DNA from: Leptasterias polaris | Taxonomy: Eukaryota; Echinodermata; Asteroidea; Forcipulatida; Asteriidae | Reading direction: 5' to 3' | DNA length: 64,000 nt | Assembly (NCBI GenBank): GCA_037783415.1 | Contig: JAZGTN010000085.1 | Location: 3,157,501 to 3,221,500, forward strand | In this document: piece after piece, positions 37,330-48,395 of the stretch | Layout of the letters: every line of letters begins with the position of its first letter | Numbering within the stretch: the first letter of the stretch is position 1 | Notes under the pieces: model-generated | Seen by the model: the letters and a program-made list of their open reading frames with translations, nothing else | The model's database searches: none | What the model was told of the DNA's origin: nothing | Made by a program: the position numbers and the translations under genes

Positions 37330-37603
37330 AATGCCCTTGAAAACATTACCATCCCTGTTCATCAGGCATACTTAGACTGTTCCTCAAATATTCTCAACTC
37401 CCTGGGGAGCATACAACCCCAAGCTGCTTAAATTGGCACTAATGGGTTAATCAAACACATTACCGTCTCAGCACTACCATTTATACACCTGGGACAAGAG
37501 AAGCAACTATGGTCACAGTGCCTTGCTCGGAAACACAAGTGTCATGAATCAAGCCCCACACTCCTACGAAATAGCCTTCAGTACTTGAGCCCGATGCACC
37601 AAG
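37330..37603 (-). mobile_element. tRNA-derived SINE, diverged
   Basis: On the minus strand the head is decayed (GGTGCATCGGGCTCAAGTAC). It is followed by GTGTGGGGCTTGATTCATGA, the body CTTCTCTTGTCCCAGGTGTA and a TGTATGCTCCCCAGGGAGTT segment shared with the 52.7-kb copy. Confidence 0.55.
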
Positions 37604-37607
37604 ATCC

Positions 37608-37700
37608 TTGTTTTCACCACCCATGAGTAAATGGGTATCGAAAAGGGTATAGAGATGTATATGTATATTGTAAACTTACTTGCGTTTGGATTTGGAAATA
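37608..37700 (+). mobile_element. SINE body fragment
   Basis: The stretch CACCACCCATGAGTAAATGG, AAAGGGTATAGAGATGTATA matches the body of the SINE at 38524-38830. It lies directly beside the head of the inverted SINE at 37330-37603. Confidence 0.5.
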
Positions 37701-38523
37701 AAGTTCAGTGAATAACAAGACAGGCCACTTTTGGTATAGGCCTAATACGGTGCAGGCAGGTGGATTGTGCCGACGCCAGGGTTTCGGCAATTGCGATGCG
37801 GTTTCTTTGTATACTAAAACAGGACCCCCTAACTTGCTGAAAAGTTCAGATGAATGCAATAAGCATTTTCTACTTACTGTTGCTTTCAAGACCTCAAACC
37901 GGGAAACGAATGACATTTTCGCACATCAGCTCCTTGTTATTTTGTGTTTATTTAGAGGTTTGAAATAAGTATTTTCCCAAAACCAAATGAAAAAGAAAAA
38001 AGTTTTACCCCTTTAAGACCTTAATCTGCGCACTATGAACAGCATATAAATCGCACTGTTGCTAGACATTTAGTGTTTATTTAGAGCCTAGGCAAGTGTA
38101 GACTATGCGGGCTGCAGTTGGTGACACACAAGCATTCTATCAATCACGGCAGCTTCAAACCAAACTGAACGCGTCATTCTACGATTAGTCAGCACCCAGT
38201 AACAGATATCACCAAATTGGCTCCCTCGTATATGCACCATTTCACAAAACAAAACAAATAATAATGCAACAACTGAGAGTAGATAACAGAATTTCCTTCA
38301 ACCTGTTATAAATAATGTAGATGCTGTGTAATTAAGCCACTGGAATATATTGTTAATGAAACAATGTCGTGGGATAAATAATTTACATCAGTATCCAGGA
38401 GCATGATGGATGAGGAGACATAAGAACATAATAGGTCTCCTCGGATGGTCGAGTCTCTCGCTTTGAAAGGATACTCAGGTATTTTTGTTTTTCAAATTAA
38501 TGTCCAAGACCTTTTAAAATTAG

Positions 38524-38830
38524 GGTGGTCGTGGTCGAGCGGTCTCGAGCATCGAACTCAAGATCTGACGGCCTAGTCATCAGAGTGTGGGTTCGTATCT
38601 GGTCCTGGTATGGCAGTTGGGTTCTCGGGCAAGACAACTAGCCATAGTTGTTTCTCACCACCCAGGAGTAAATGTATACCTAAAAGGGTATAGAGATGTG
38701 AATGTGAACCTGTCCAAATGTGCACCTGTTTTTGGATGCCGGTGCTGCATACTACAAAGGAGTTTGATTTGCAGTTTTGCTTCAGGCTTAATGAATAGTG
38801 GTAGTGGTAGCGTACGGTGCTTTGATTAGA
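38524..38830 (+). mobile_element. tRNA-derived SINE
   Basis: It has a tRNA-like head GGTGGTCGTGGTCGAGCGGT, the B-box region GAGTGTGGGTTCGTATCTGG and the body TCTCACCACCCAGGAGTAAA and AAAGGGTATAGAGATGTGAA. It ends in a variable 3' part. The overlapping 80-aa ORF is not coding. Confidence 0.7.
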
Positions 38831-39506
38831 ATTTTTAAAGACTCACTTCAAACAATGTTACAAACAATGCACCTGTTTGCAATTAATTAATTAAAGCTAA
38901 TTTTGTTGCTTAATTAATTAGGCTTTATAATTTGGTTTTAACTATACCATTGACAACTGATAGAATGATCCTCCTCTTTTTACCACATCACCAACACCTG
39001 TTGATTGACACCCCTATATGAAGTTTGGTATGGTCCAGCTTAGGATATCATGGCAGTATGAGCTGACCAGTGTGTACGATGTGGTTACAAAAATAATGTG
39101 CTGACAACGGCCCTCACTGCAGGGTTTTAAGAAATAAATGCTGAAGTGCTTTGTTCAAGATGACAGATTCAGATTTTGGTGCTGGGATTTGTTTAGGGGG
39201 TGTGGCAATCGTTTGCCAAGAGGACTGGGCAACAACTATCCGTACCATAGTAAACAGGTGTTGAATTAAACTTACGGAGGGGGAGGGGGGGGGGGAGGAT
39301 TGCTTCTCACCCTATTCCACGCCCCAAGCACCTGCTCTGCCACTGTGCTCTAATGTTTTGTCGTCGTTGTAATGTTGTTGTTGCTGTTGTTGTTTTGTTT
39401 TGTCGCCTTTCTTTTCAAGAAAGAGTTTATGGATTGTAATTAGAGAATACGTTCCCCGGCTAAATTAATTGGATCACACTTAACAATGAACAGACACACT
39501 CCTGCC

Positions 39507-40016
39507 ACCCGATTCGACTACCCACCGCTGTTAATAAGCAATGCTTGAGGGGGGTGGGAGATGCCATACTATAAGCGTGCCCGAAATATATTATCGCATT
39601 ATATAATACGCCAGGCACACTTAGAAGCGAGGCCGGCGTCGCGCGGTAGAGAATCAGTCACACCATTAACTTACCAATAATCATTGATCGGCAGAATCTC
39701 TACCTAAGCACCTGAATACAAAGTGGATGTGTTCAATGTGATTCATCCATTGATGATTCGGAGACATTTTGGGGCGAAAACTTCCGCAACCAGAACTTTG
39801 CAGAAGAAGTCATTATTTCATGAGGCGGCCATGATGGAAAGCGCCACCAACCGATCCACGGAGAGAACGTAAACATTGCATATTATGACATGCCTCGCTA
39901 ACAATCGTGGCGGGTGATATTATGTAAGATGATAATATATTTCGGGCACGCTTATAGTATGGCATCTCCCCCCTCAAGCCTTGCTTATTAACAGCGGTGG
40001 GTAGTCGAATCGGGTG
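39507..40016. mobile_element. Foldback element with 100-bp inverted arms
   Basis: The left arm (39507-39607) contains CCCGATTCGACTACCCACCG, CTGTTAATAAGCA and AGATGCCATACTATAAGCGT. The right arm (about 39917-40016) is its near-perfect reverse complement, with a two-base gap in a G run and a few mismatches. The 310-bp centre is unrelated and non-coding. Confidence 0.75.
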
Positions 40017-41502
40017 CTCCTGCGTACCCCACCCCCACCCCACAATGCTGCTACCAAGGGAACAGACCGCCCAACGGAATCTGACATTGACCGGGTAGGT
40101 GAGCCAGCGAGTTTTGGCCATTATTACAGAAAGACACAGATAGTTGGGTCGTCTGCTGAAAACCAGCCTGTGACATCAGGTTGATCTTAACAATTACAAC
40201 TCTCCGGCAAAGCTAGGCTTTAAAACCATGATGTCTAGACGACAGAACCCAGAGAAAGGGGGAAAAAAATCAGGTAAGAGAAAAAAAGGCAATCGAAGCT
40301 TGGTTGGAATTGAAAGGGAGAGCACTTGGGTAACTTGAGATGTGCATCTTGTAATAATATTTGCGAACTGACATTTAAATTAAGAAAAACAAGAAGACAA
40401 TTGAGACAGAAACACAAATTGCCACAGATGGGAGCTCGAGTACAGGATGTTTGGAGCGGAAGGGTGAAACAAGGGCATTGACAAGGTAGATACGTGGTAT
40501 AAGTTTACTGTCTGAGCACAAAGGGGTATCCTCTGAAAATACCTATAAAATACATGAATGGAATCAACAGGCATGATATTTGGTCGTTAGAAAAAAGTAG
40601 GCAAATCTTTACTGATTACGAAAGCTGACCTATATGGAGTAGAATTTAAAATACTTTTTAGGCTATTTTAGTCACAGTTTTCCTGATTTTTCCAAGGGTA
40701 TAAAAAACAACCTGAAAATCAGACTAAATTAGGAAGAACATCATGCCTGAATCACAGACGAAGATACCGGGACTTAGCTCACTACCCATGGCTTTAGAAT
40801 CGGTCCATCAGAGACAGATCATCCTAATTGCTTATTAATGGCTTTCCATGTACAACAGAAAGTGTAGGAGTCCAGCATAAGGCACATGATTCCCTTCTCG
40901 CGGCAACGCTGTACTCTGATGGGCAGTGATGGGGGAGAGAGAGAGAGGTGGGTTTGCTGTTTTGTGAGATGAGATTCAATCATAATGACTTCATAGATAA
41001 TGTTCTGAGCATAAATGAATAATTAGAGTACGACTGGATGATAACAAAAAAAAAAAAAAGGATTTTACATGAAGCAATTCAGGTCGGCAGGACGTTGACT
41101 CAGCCAGACGTAGTTAATATATTGATGAATTCTTGCACCCGTGAAGATATTCTCAGAAAAAGATTTAAAGAGTCCTTGTGCATGAGAATTATGAATTATG
41201 TATTGGATTCCGTAATCCTCCCATTGGTACAATTATTACCTCTTCACAAAAGAAATGTTCAATAAATATATAAATCACTTTCAGATCTTCAAACATTTAG
41301 ATTTTTTTCATTTTTATTTTATATTTTATATTATAATTATAGCAACTATTTTATATATATTATTGTTTATTACTTTTATCTACGTGTATCTCAAGGCGCT
41401 TATTATATATCTTTGTGAGATTTGTTAAAGTTTTAATTATGAGACTGATTCATGTAGCACCTGATAATGGTTTACAATGTGCTGCGGTGCATTCAGCATT
41501 CA

Positions 41503-41733
41503 CTGGTTGAGGTTATTGAGACTTGTAACTGGTTGAGGTTATTGAGACTTGTAACTGGTTGAGGTTATTGAGACTTGTAACTGGTTGAGGTTATTGAGAC
41601 TTGTAACTGGTTGAGGTTATTGAGACTTGTAACTGGTTGAGGTTATTGAGACTTGTAACTGGTTGAAGGTTATTGAGACTTGTAACTGGTTGAGGTTATT
41701 GAGACTTGTAACTGGTTGAGGTTATTGAGACTT
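41503..41733. repeat. 26-bp minisatellite, about nine copies
   Basis: The unit ACTGGTTGAGGTTATTGAGA + CTTGTA is repeated head to tail with one inserted A in the sixth to seventh copy and a changed last copy. Near-identity suggests recent expansion. Confidence 0.95.
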
Positions 41734-41849
41734 AGAATACCCCCAAACTTTCATAAGGACCCCCATCTACTGGAAAATGGGCCATCACAAAACTGAATTT
41801 GACCTCGGAACCCCTAGTTTAACAGTGAAGGTGCCGAGGTGTTCTGCAG

Positions 41850-42031
41850 GACGAAGCAATAATGGTCTGTGCCTATAGCTCACGGACGAGTGTGCAACGA
41901 CCTAAACCTTGGCCAGGACCTGGACCCGGACGTGGACCCGGACCTGGACCCGGACGAAGCAATAATGGTCTGTGCCTATAGCTCACGGACGAGTGTGCAA
42001 CGACCTAAACCTTGGCCAGGACCTGGACCCA
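41850..42031. repeat. 103-bp tandem duplication with GGACCTGGACCC microrepeat
   Basis: GACGAAGCAATAATGGTCTG, CTCACGGACGAGTGTGCAAC and CCTTGGCCAGGACCTGGACC occur twice, from 41850 and from 41953. The first copy ends in several GGACCTGGACCC / GGACGTGGACCC hexamer-type repeats, which gives a spurious Asp-Pro-rich ORF. Confidence 0.85.
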
Positions 42032-42085
42032 GACACCAGAGCTTGAGCACGGTGCACTAGACCGCTCGAACACGACACTCCAAGA
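42031..42085 (-). mobile_element. SINE head fragment
   Basis: On the minus strand the tRNA-like head reads GGAGTGTCGTGTTCGAGCGG and CACCGTGCTCAAGCTCTGGT. It stops where the GGACCTGGACCC tandem duplication begins. Confidence 0.5.
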
Positions 42086-42892
42086 TGAGACTCAGAAGAA
42101 AACAACATACATTTCATTCAACAATTATCATACAGCCTCCAACTTGAAGCAAAGTTAGTGAATCAGAATATACTTTTTAAAAAAAGAGAGAAAAAAACAA
42201 ACTTCAAAAAGTGAAATATTATCAACACAAAACTGCCTCCGTGTGTTTACATTCTTATGTATCTTATTTGTTGGGGAGGATAACGGGGGAAAATCCTCAT
42301 CAAATCAGCTCCTTATAAGGTACCTATAAAAGCGTTAACAAGTGCACCGTGAGGAAAAAAAGGGCAAAATTGAGTTGAAACTTCAGTCGCTGAGTGATGG
42401 CGACGGATGACATGGATTGATATCGATTGATCCTGACCACACATTCATTAACACAAAAAGTGCAAACGAACTCCTTGACACTTTGAGTAGCATAATGACA
42501 CTCGATACTTGATTCTGAAAGCTAGCTAGTTAAGAGTTTTCTACCTTTTCCCGTTTAGCAGAGACACTATACTTCTCTCACTTCGTCGTGGATGAGACAG
42601 TAATCCGTCCCGGGGTTTGATTTCATACAGGAATTCTGATGACAGTGTCAAAACTGACCTGGGAAAAGTTTTGTTCAAAAGGTCTCGACGTAAGGAAAAC
42701 AAGCAAATAAAGGTCACTTTTGAAGCGTGGAGACCTACTATTGAAAAACAACCCATAAGCGAAAAAGCTAAGTTTAATTGCACTACTTTTCTGGCGACAT
42801 AACTGAGATTGTTTTAACAATTTAAAACCGTGCAATACAGCGAAGCTGCCAAGCTATTAAAAACAAAACAAAAAACATGCATTGATGTTAAA

Positions 42893-43265
42893 GGGAAGGT
42901 ATGTCTTTGGTAATCACTCTCAAAATTAATGACAATTACACTTACTTGGTTAGAAGTGCATCAGCTTTCGATAGAATAAAGCATTTTGAGAATCATTCAC
43001 TTTGAAGTAATGTGGTTTTAAAAAAAGATATCAGGTTTTATGCCCAGAAATTTGAAATCAGAAACATTTCTGCAAGAAACGTTTCTCAGATTGTGCATTC
43101 CTATAGGGATTATTCTTCCTGCGTGGACATATTCGCTCCGGTTTTTCGGTGATATCTAAAAAACGTGAGCACCTTTTAAAGTGAAATTTTCACAGGTTAG
43201 TTTTAATGTTTATATCTACATTTATATAGGATTAAAACAATCGAACGGTTGTAAACTTGTTTAAA
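42893..43265. repeat. Interspersed repeat related to 27230-27350
   Basis: It includes GGTATGTCTTTGGTAATCAC, GAGAATCATTCACTTTGAAG and ATTAAAACAATCGAACGGTT. The last part recurs inverted at 27230-27350, where CGGTCGATTGTTTTAATCCT and TAACCTGTGAAAATTGTATT are found. It is probably another MITE-like family. Its ends could not be fixed. Confidence 0.4.
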
Positions 43266-43666
43266 TAAAAGGAAGTATTGTAAAATATAACATTTGAACT
43301 GCTTCTAGCTAACGGGATAGCCTGGTTTTTCCCCCAGGCATAACATGGACGGGATTCGGGAAAGGACTGAGTATACAGTGCTTGACACAAATCGGTTTAA
43401 ATGTAAACAAAATAAAATAGATAATTAAATAAAATATTATTATCCCCGATGCAAATTTTACTACAATTTTAAAAGTTGTCATACGTGTAAAGGTATATAT
43501 TTGAAGTTTCACAGTATGTGAAATGTTTACATATCAATACATTATATATCAAACATGGAAATTTTACCTGCGGTAAGCAAAGACATGAAATTGGGCTCTG
43601 TGCTGCAGTAAGTAAAATAGTTAGAGGATTTGATTTTTGCTCAGGCTAGACCATAAACCTCCTATT

Positions 43667-44026
43667 CTACAACACTAACTCTAGAAGCCGATCAGCCATT
43701 TTAGCCTCAGCCAGAGCCAAATAGTCACTGCACCTCATCTCTCCTACACCCCCAGCACAACAATCCAAAAACTGGGGGTAAACATCATCAGCGAACGAAA
43801 CACCAAGATAGTTGCCTTGCTGGATATATCGACCGCATGCACACAAAGCAAAATACATCATCCCAACGGGAAGACGACTGGGAAATATCATCGACGAAGA
43901 GCGTTTGAAAACGTCACCATCAAAACAAATGTAACTAGAAAACACGTGAGCTGTATTTGAGCAAATACGGGTATCTCTGCCCAGCGGGGGTAGAAGAGTT
44001 TTGTGTGAGCTGCGACTTGCATTATG
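43667..44026 (-). CDS. Unrecognised 119-codon open frame, possibly truncated gene or exon
   Basis: On the minus strand a frame stays open from the edge of a TIR element (44027) to a stop at 43667. The last 90 or so codons look like real coding sequence: they include SRLPVGMMYFALCACGRY, YLGVSFADDVYPQFLDCC and ALAEAKMADRLLEL, with a hydrophobic/charged pattern typical of a folded protein. A plausible splice acceptor (GTTTTCTAG) lies near 43934, so this could be a terminal exon. I do not recognise the family. The opposite strand is broken by stops. It could be a fragment of a mobile-element protein, a processed pseudogene or an exon of a nested gene. No initiation codon or partner exon is evident. 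Confidence 0.35.
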   Translation of the reverse strand, partial: HNASRSSHKTLLPPLGRDTRICSNTAHVFSSYICFDGDVFKRSSSMIFPSRLPVGMMYFALCACGRYIQQGNYLGVSFADDVYPQFLDCCAGGVGEMRCSDYLALAEAKMADRLLELVL

Positions 44027-44404
44027 TTAAAGGCAATGAACTTCACGTTTGGTAATTACTCAAAATATATATTAGCATAAAACTTACTTGGTAACCAGCA
44101 ACGGAGAGCTGTTGATAGTATAAAACATTGTGAGAAACCACTCCCTCTGAAGTATCGTAGTTTTTGAGAAAGAGGTAACTTCTCACTAAAATAATAAAAG
44201 ACTTCATGCATGAAGCCTTTTATTAGCATCTGAAAGCACACAAAATTGTGCAACAAGGGTGTTTTTTCTTTCTTTATTTTCTTGCAACTTCGATGACCGA
44301 TTCAGCCCAAATTTTCACAGGTTTGTTATTTTATGCATATGTTGGGACACACCGAGTGACAATACTGGTCTTTGATAACTACCAAACATGTTCAGTGCCT
44401 TTAA
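44027..44404 (-). mobile_element. Small TIR element, family A, copy 2
   Basis: This is the reverse-oriented full-length copy of family A, with ends TTAAAGGCAATGAAC and CATGTTCAGTGCCTTTAA. Its right interior matches TTTTATACTATCAACAGCTC of the other copies on the minus strand. Its left boundary coincides with the point where the unrecognised open frame 43667-44026 becomes closed, so it may have truncated that frame. Confidence 0.7.
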
Positions 44405-44484
44405 ACAAGTTGTCAGTTGTTGTCGCCAGTTGTCGGTTGTTTTAAGTACGGCCCGACATCTGGGTACCATTTTTTGTTCCAATT

Positions 44485-44628
44485 GTGGCCGTTTACAAAA
44501 CCACGACTTGAGCTTGCTATCCCACTTGGGCTCCGGCTTGGGCTCTGTCTGCCTGTTTGAAAGCACGCGTATAAGTGACGGAGCCTAAGCCCAAGCCCAT
44601 GGCCCAGGCCGTGGTTTCGCAAACGGCC
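44485..44628. mobile_element. Small foldback element, family E
   Basis: The left part reads GGCCGTTTACAAAACCACG and the right part CCGTGGTTTCGCAAACGGCC, forming inverted ends. The interior has CTTGGGCTCCGGCTTGGGCT against GCCTAAGCCCAAGCCCATGG. It is related to the element at 50268-50423. Confidence 0.6.
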
Positions 44629-45489
44629 TGACTGAAGAAGAAGAAGAATATCCAGCACAAGGACAATATCTCTGCCGTTGCACGGGCAGAGATAACAACA
44701 CAAAGGGACATCAAGATGACTAATAATTGACAACATGGAGAGAATAAAGACTGCCATTTTCAGACAACTTGCACCAGGGGAGTTAGATATGAGCCACAAG
44801 ATTGAGAGAAACTTATGAAAAAATATTTTGAAACAATCGCTCGAGAAAGTATGGTTTTTACGCAAAGTTCCCAAGGGTTTGAATGGTCGACACAAATGAG
44901 AAATCAACAATTAAAATGGTTATTTGCAAACCATTTCCTTCTAAATACAACTCTTTTATTTCTAGCTCATGGTAAACAGTATCAAGAGAGATAGACTTTG
45001 GATGGTGGAGGGAAACAACAGAAAGTTAGGAAACCCAAGGGTAGGTAATCTACTTTTTCCAGCATTCGCTGGAAGTGTAGGCCCCCTAAATGTCAAATGC
45101 GAGCAAAACAGACAAGCACATTTCAAAATTAAAGACGTACATTGTAGGTCCGATTTTGGGCCGATTTGATCCAAAACAAAAATCGCCAATGATGAAGTGT
45201 TACTATTTAAAAAAATAAAATAAAAAATATTTTCGGGATACCGACATTATCCCACGTCCATTAGACATGAACAGCCAACAATTGTGCATGTTGCATATGT
45301 ATTTTGAAATGTTCGTGGCGTTATGCGAAAGTTTGTGTAAGATTTTCGTTTTGAAACGTCATTATCTCTCAAAATCGTTCACAGAAGAACTTCTGTCAAA
45401 ACAACGTGGTTTTTTTTCACGGAGAAAATCAGGTCAAGCAGCTTTAAGCAAGTAAAATGTGAAAATCAATAATTGGCACTTCCAGACAA

Positions 45490-45945
45490 TTTACAGTGAG
45501 CTGTAAAAGTTTCACTGAAAACAAACAAATAAACAAGAAACAAATTGCTTTTATTTTCAACGGTGGAGCCCCTCATAATCAGACTGTTCAGGAACCTAAA
45601 CTCATTGAAAACAATTGGTATTAAGCAATTCTAGGAACAACGTTTTTCACAGCAAGCCGTGAATGATTTTCACAGCTCAGTGAAAAACAATACTTAAAAA
45701 TACGAAACAAGGCAATTTCTTTTTCATTGGTAGCACACCTCATCATCAGACAGGGGTGAGGATTATGAACAAATTGAAAACAATATCAAATCACAGGATT
45801 TTTCAAGGTAAGCCGTGAAAAAGTTTCACAGCTTAGCGAAAACCAAAACCAAAACCAACCAAAAGTAAACAAGACACTTTCTTGCTCATCGTTGAAGCAA
45901 CTCCTAAATAGATCGGTGAGGAAATGCAACTTATTGAGAACGGGA
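45490..45945. repeat. Diverged tandem repeat, roughly 150-175 bp unit, three copies
   Basis: Recurring blocks are CACAGCAAGCCGTGAA / CAAGGTAAGCCGTGAAA, TTTCACAGCTCAGTGAAAA, TTGCTTTTATTTTCAACGGT / TTTCTTTTTCATTGGTAGC and CCTCATAATCAGACTG / CCTCATCATCAGACAG. The copies have drifted considerably. Confidence 0.55.
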
Positions 45946-46599
45946 TGTGCAGTTGTGAAGTGTGTGTCCCACACCAATCAGGTAAGTATGCCCGTCTCGC
46001 CCTCACCACTCATCCCGTGTTCAATAAGAATGTCCTCATCACGTCTTGAAGACTACAGGGGATGCATTCCACTGACCTCCGGCAATCCCTGGTGTGACAC
46101 CTCTAGAAGGCACTACGCATCCCACACATGATGAGGAGCAAGGTAAAAGATCAGCGTCACTGTGCTTGAGGCGCTCCCCGTCTACCGCCTTAAGGGGGTA
46201 GAGGTCTTCATTAATGCTGCCTCCTTCACTGAGGTGTCTTTTTCTCGAGGTTGGACGGACGAGATTCCAACATCCACTTCAAATATATCATTACCATGAA
46301 TGTACTTTACATCGAACAGATGGCTTTATTGCCCCCCCCCCTGTTTTTTTACAAGTCCTTTTCCCCCATCAGTAATAAATCAAGAACCTTTTTTCTTTTT
46401 TCTTCATACAACTCCGCACTAAGCTTTATAAACTTCCGGCTGTGGTATCCACGGTTTGAATCCTTCCTCGATCCTCCATGGTGAGATTATTTCACTGATT
46501 AACAAAGATTTATCTAAGATTAAGCGTCTTCCATTGTACGTCATTTCCGCATAACTCCCGTCCTATACAGGTGTTCTTTAGACAGCATTAAAATTACCA

Positions 46600-46790
46600 A
46601 TGAGCAATTACAACAACAAAGTACTTTATACGGACCTTTTTACATTGACGTCATCCCGCCGCCATATTAGAGCTAAAACAACGATAGCGTCCGAATACGC
46701 GCGGTGCACAGAATGGGCCAATGAGCAATCTTCTTTTGACCTCCAGCCGAGGGCGCCCTACTCAAATGACGTCATGGGCACAAGGACACA
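46600..46790. mobile_element. Diverged family F element with two TGACGTCA sites
   Basis: It includes CATTGACGTCATCCCGCCGC, CCATATTAGAGCTAAAACAA, TTTTGACCTCCAGCCGAGGG and CGCCCTACTCAAATGACGTC, corresponding in reverse to the element at 60573-60752. The outermost TIRs have decayed. Confidence 0.55.
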
Positions 46791-48254
46791 CAGTTTTATA
46801 AAAATTACTTCTCCCAATGTTCAAAATTCTAAACAATTTATCAACAATGTTTACTTATTTCAAGTCTAGAGAAAACAAAAAGAAAGTATTTTTTTCAAAT
46901 CCCCACAGAAGTGTTCACGACGTAACATGACGATGCATGCATATTTACCTTTAGATGCATTACTATAGCTTCAAAATGTACGATGTCCTAAACGTAATCA
47001 GAGCAAAAATGAAATTCTAAACATCCAAGGGGAGTTGAGTTTCACTTCACTCAACAGACCTCTCGCACACGCCACCACCATCGCCGAGGACAAAGTGGCC
47101 ACCGCACGTGTGTTCGCGCCGTGCCCAACTACCGGTCAATGATGCGTCTTCCATTGACCTTGGTTGGGCAGGTGACGACATTCGCAATTGGGCCCACACC
47201 TGAACACTGCGTTCTTACTTTCGTCAATTCGATATGGCATTACAACTTGCTTAGCAAAAAAATAATTATATCCGTTCACATCACCAGTCTCATCACCTTA
47301 TGCATTATATTGCATAACATTTACAAACACATTTAGGTTTTTGGTTTTTTTTTTATTTATAAAAAAGCACTACTTTCAAATAGATTCAAGAAGTATCTAT
47401 GCTAGAAAGAAGAAATCAGATCAACGATTCCGCTGAAGAATCATTGAGTCATCAGTGAGTGACAGAACCTTGAACAAGACTGTCTACATGTAAATGCTGG
47501 AAGATTACTAAAATAGGTAAACTACAAATGACAAATCAACTAATCACTCAGTTCATAAGTCTACTTATCCATCTTTTAGACAAGAGCTACAAAGAGTGGC
47601 CTATAACTCAATAGTACTGAAAAATTACAAAAAACAAACTCTCAGGCAAACTCAAATGAACATTTTGTTATCCACGAACTGTGACATGTTGATTAGAGGG
47701 ATTAAAGTTACACAGACGACCATTAAAGTAAGGTATAGAGGTATTTATGCAACGTTTAATAAAGGGAAGGAAAGCTCTTCATATCAACAAAAAAGGAAAA
47801 GAAGAGAAACTCACAGTTAACAAATTCATTTCAAGTCAGCACCAAATGCATGCAGGACTTTCAACAAACTGTTTTTTTGTTCTGACAAGGAGAACATCAA
47901 CATTGCACTTAAATTGTACAGGAAGATGCAATAGAAGAATGTAGGAATCGAGACATTGTGCATCAGTCGTCACTAGATTACCCGAAATGCAATTGTTTAG
48001 TGTGCTGACTCACTGCGTGCACAGTTGAGCTGCGTGTCATCAGTCCACAATCTGAGTCGCAGTGCTGAGCCGCACTGTGCAAGCGGGAAGTGGAAGGAAG
48101 TATATTTTGCGTAGGACTAAATTTTGCCAGAACAAGCTTAGGGTTGTCACATCATGGAGGCAGCTAAGGCAATTGCTTTGCTCCCCCTTGAAATGTTTCA
48201 AGAAAAATGTTAACCCTTTGCCGTGGATAGAGTGTTGTAATACACTCAAAATCC

Positions 48255-48395
48255 CGGGTCAAAATTGTGCATAAAAATGACCCAGAAATAGGTCAAACTA
48301 AGGCAGAATCCGAGTTAAAATCCCATTCTCTTTTAATAGTTTCCGGGTCATAGGTCAGGCCCCCTGGGACCCGGATTCTGACGTGGGAGTTTTTA
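48255..48395. repeat. Repeat with GACCCAGAAATAGG words
   Basis: CCGGGTCAAAATTGTG, GACCCAGAAATAGGTCAAAC and GGACCCGGATTCTG resemble 31915-31990 (GACCCATTTCTGGGTCACAT, GACCTAGAAATGGGTAAGGT). It is a short foldback-type interspersed repeat. Confidence 0.4.

Noticed and set aside
42651..42703. Possible plus-strand internal exon between TTTCATACAG and CTCGAC|GTAAGG
   Set aside because: Both splice signals are good, but the 18 or so encoded residues match nothing I know and no partner exon is visible.
44413..44910. 165-aa minus-strand ORF
   Set aside because: Half of it lies in a foldback element (CTTGGGCTCCGG words), giving Arg/Ser/Gly-rich artefacts.
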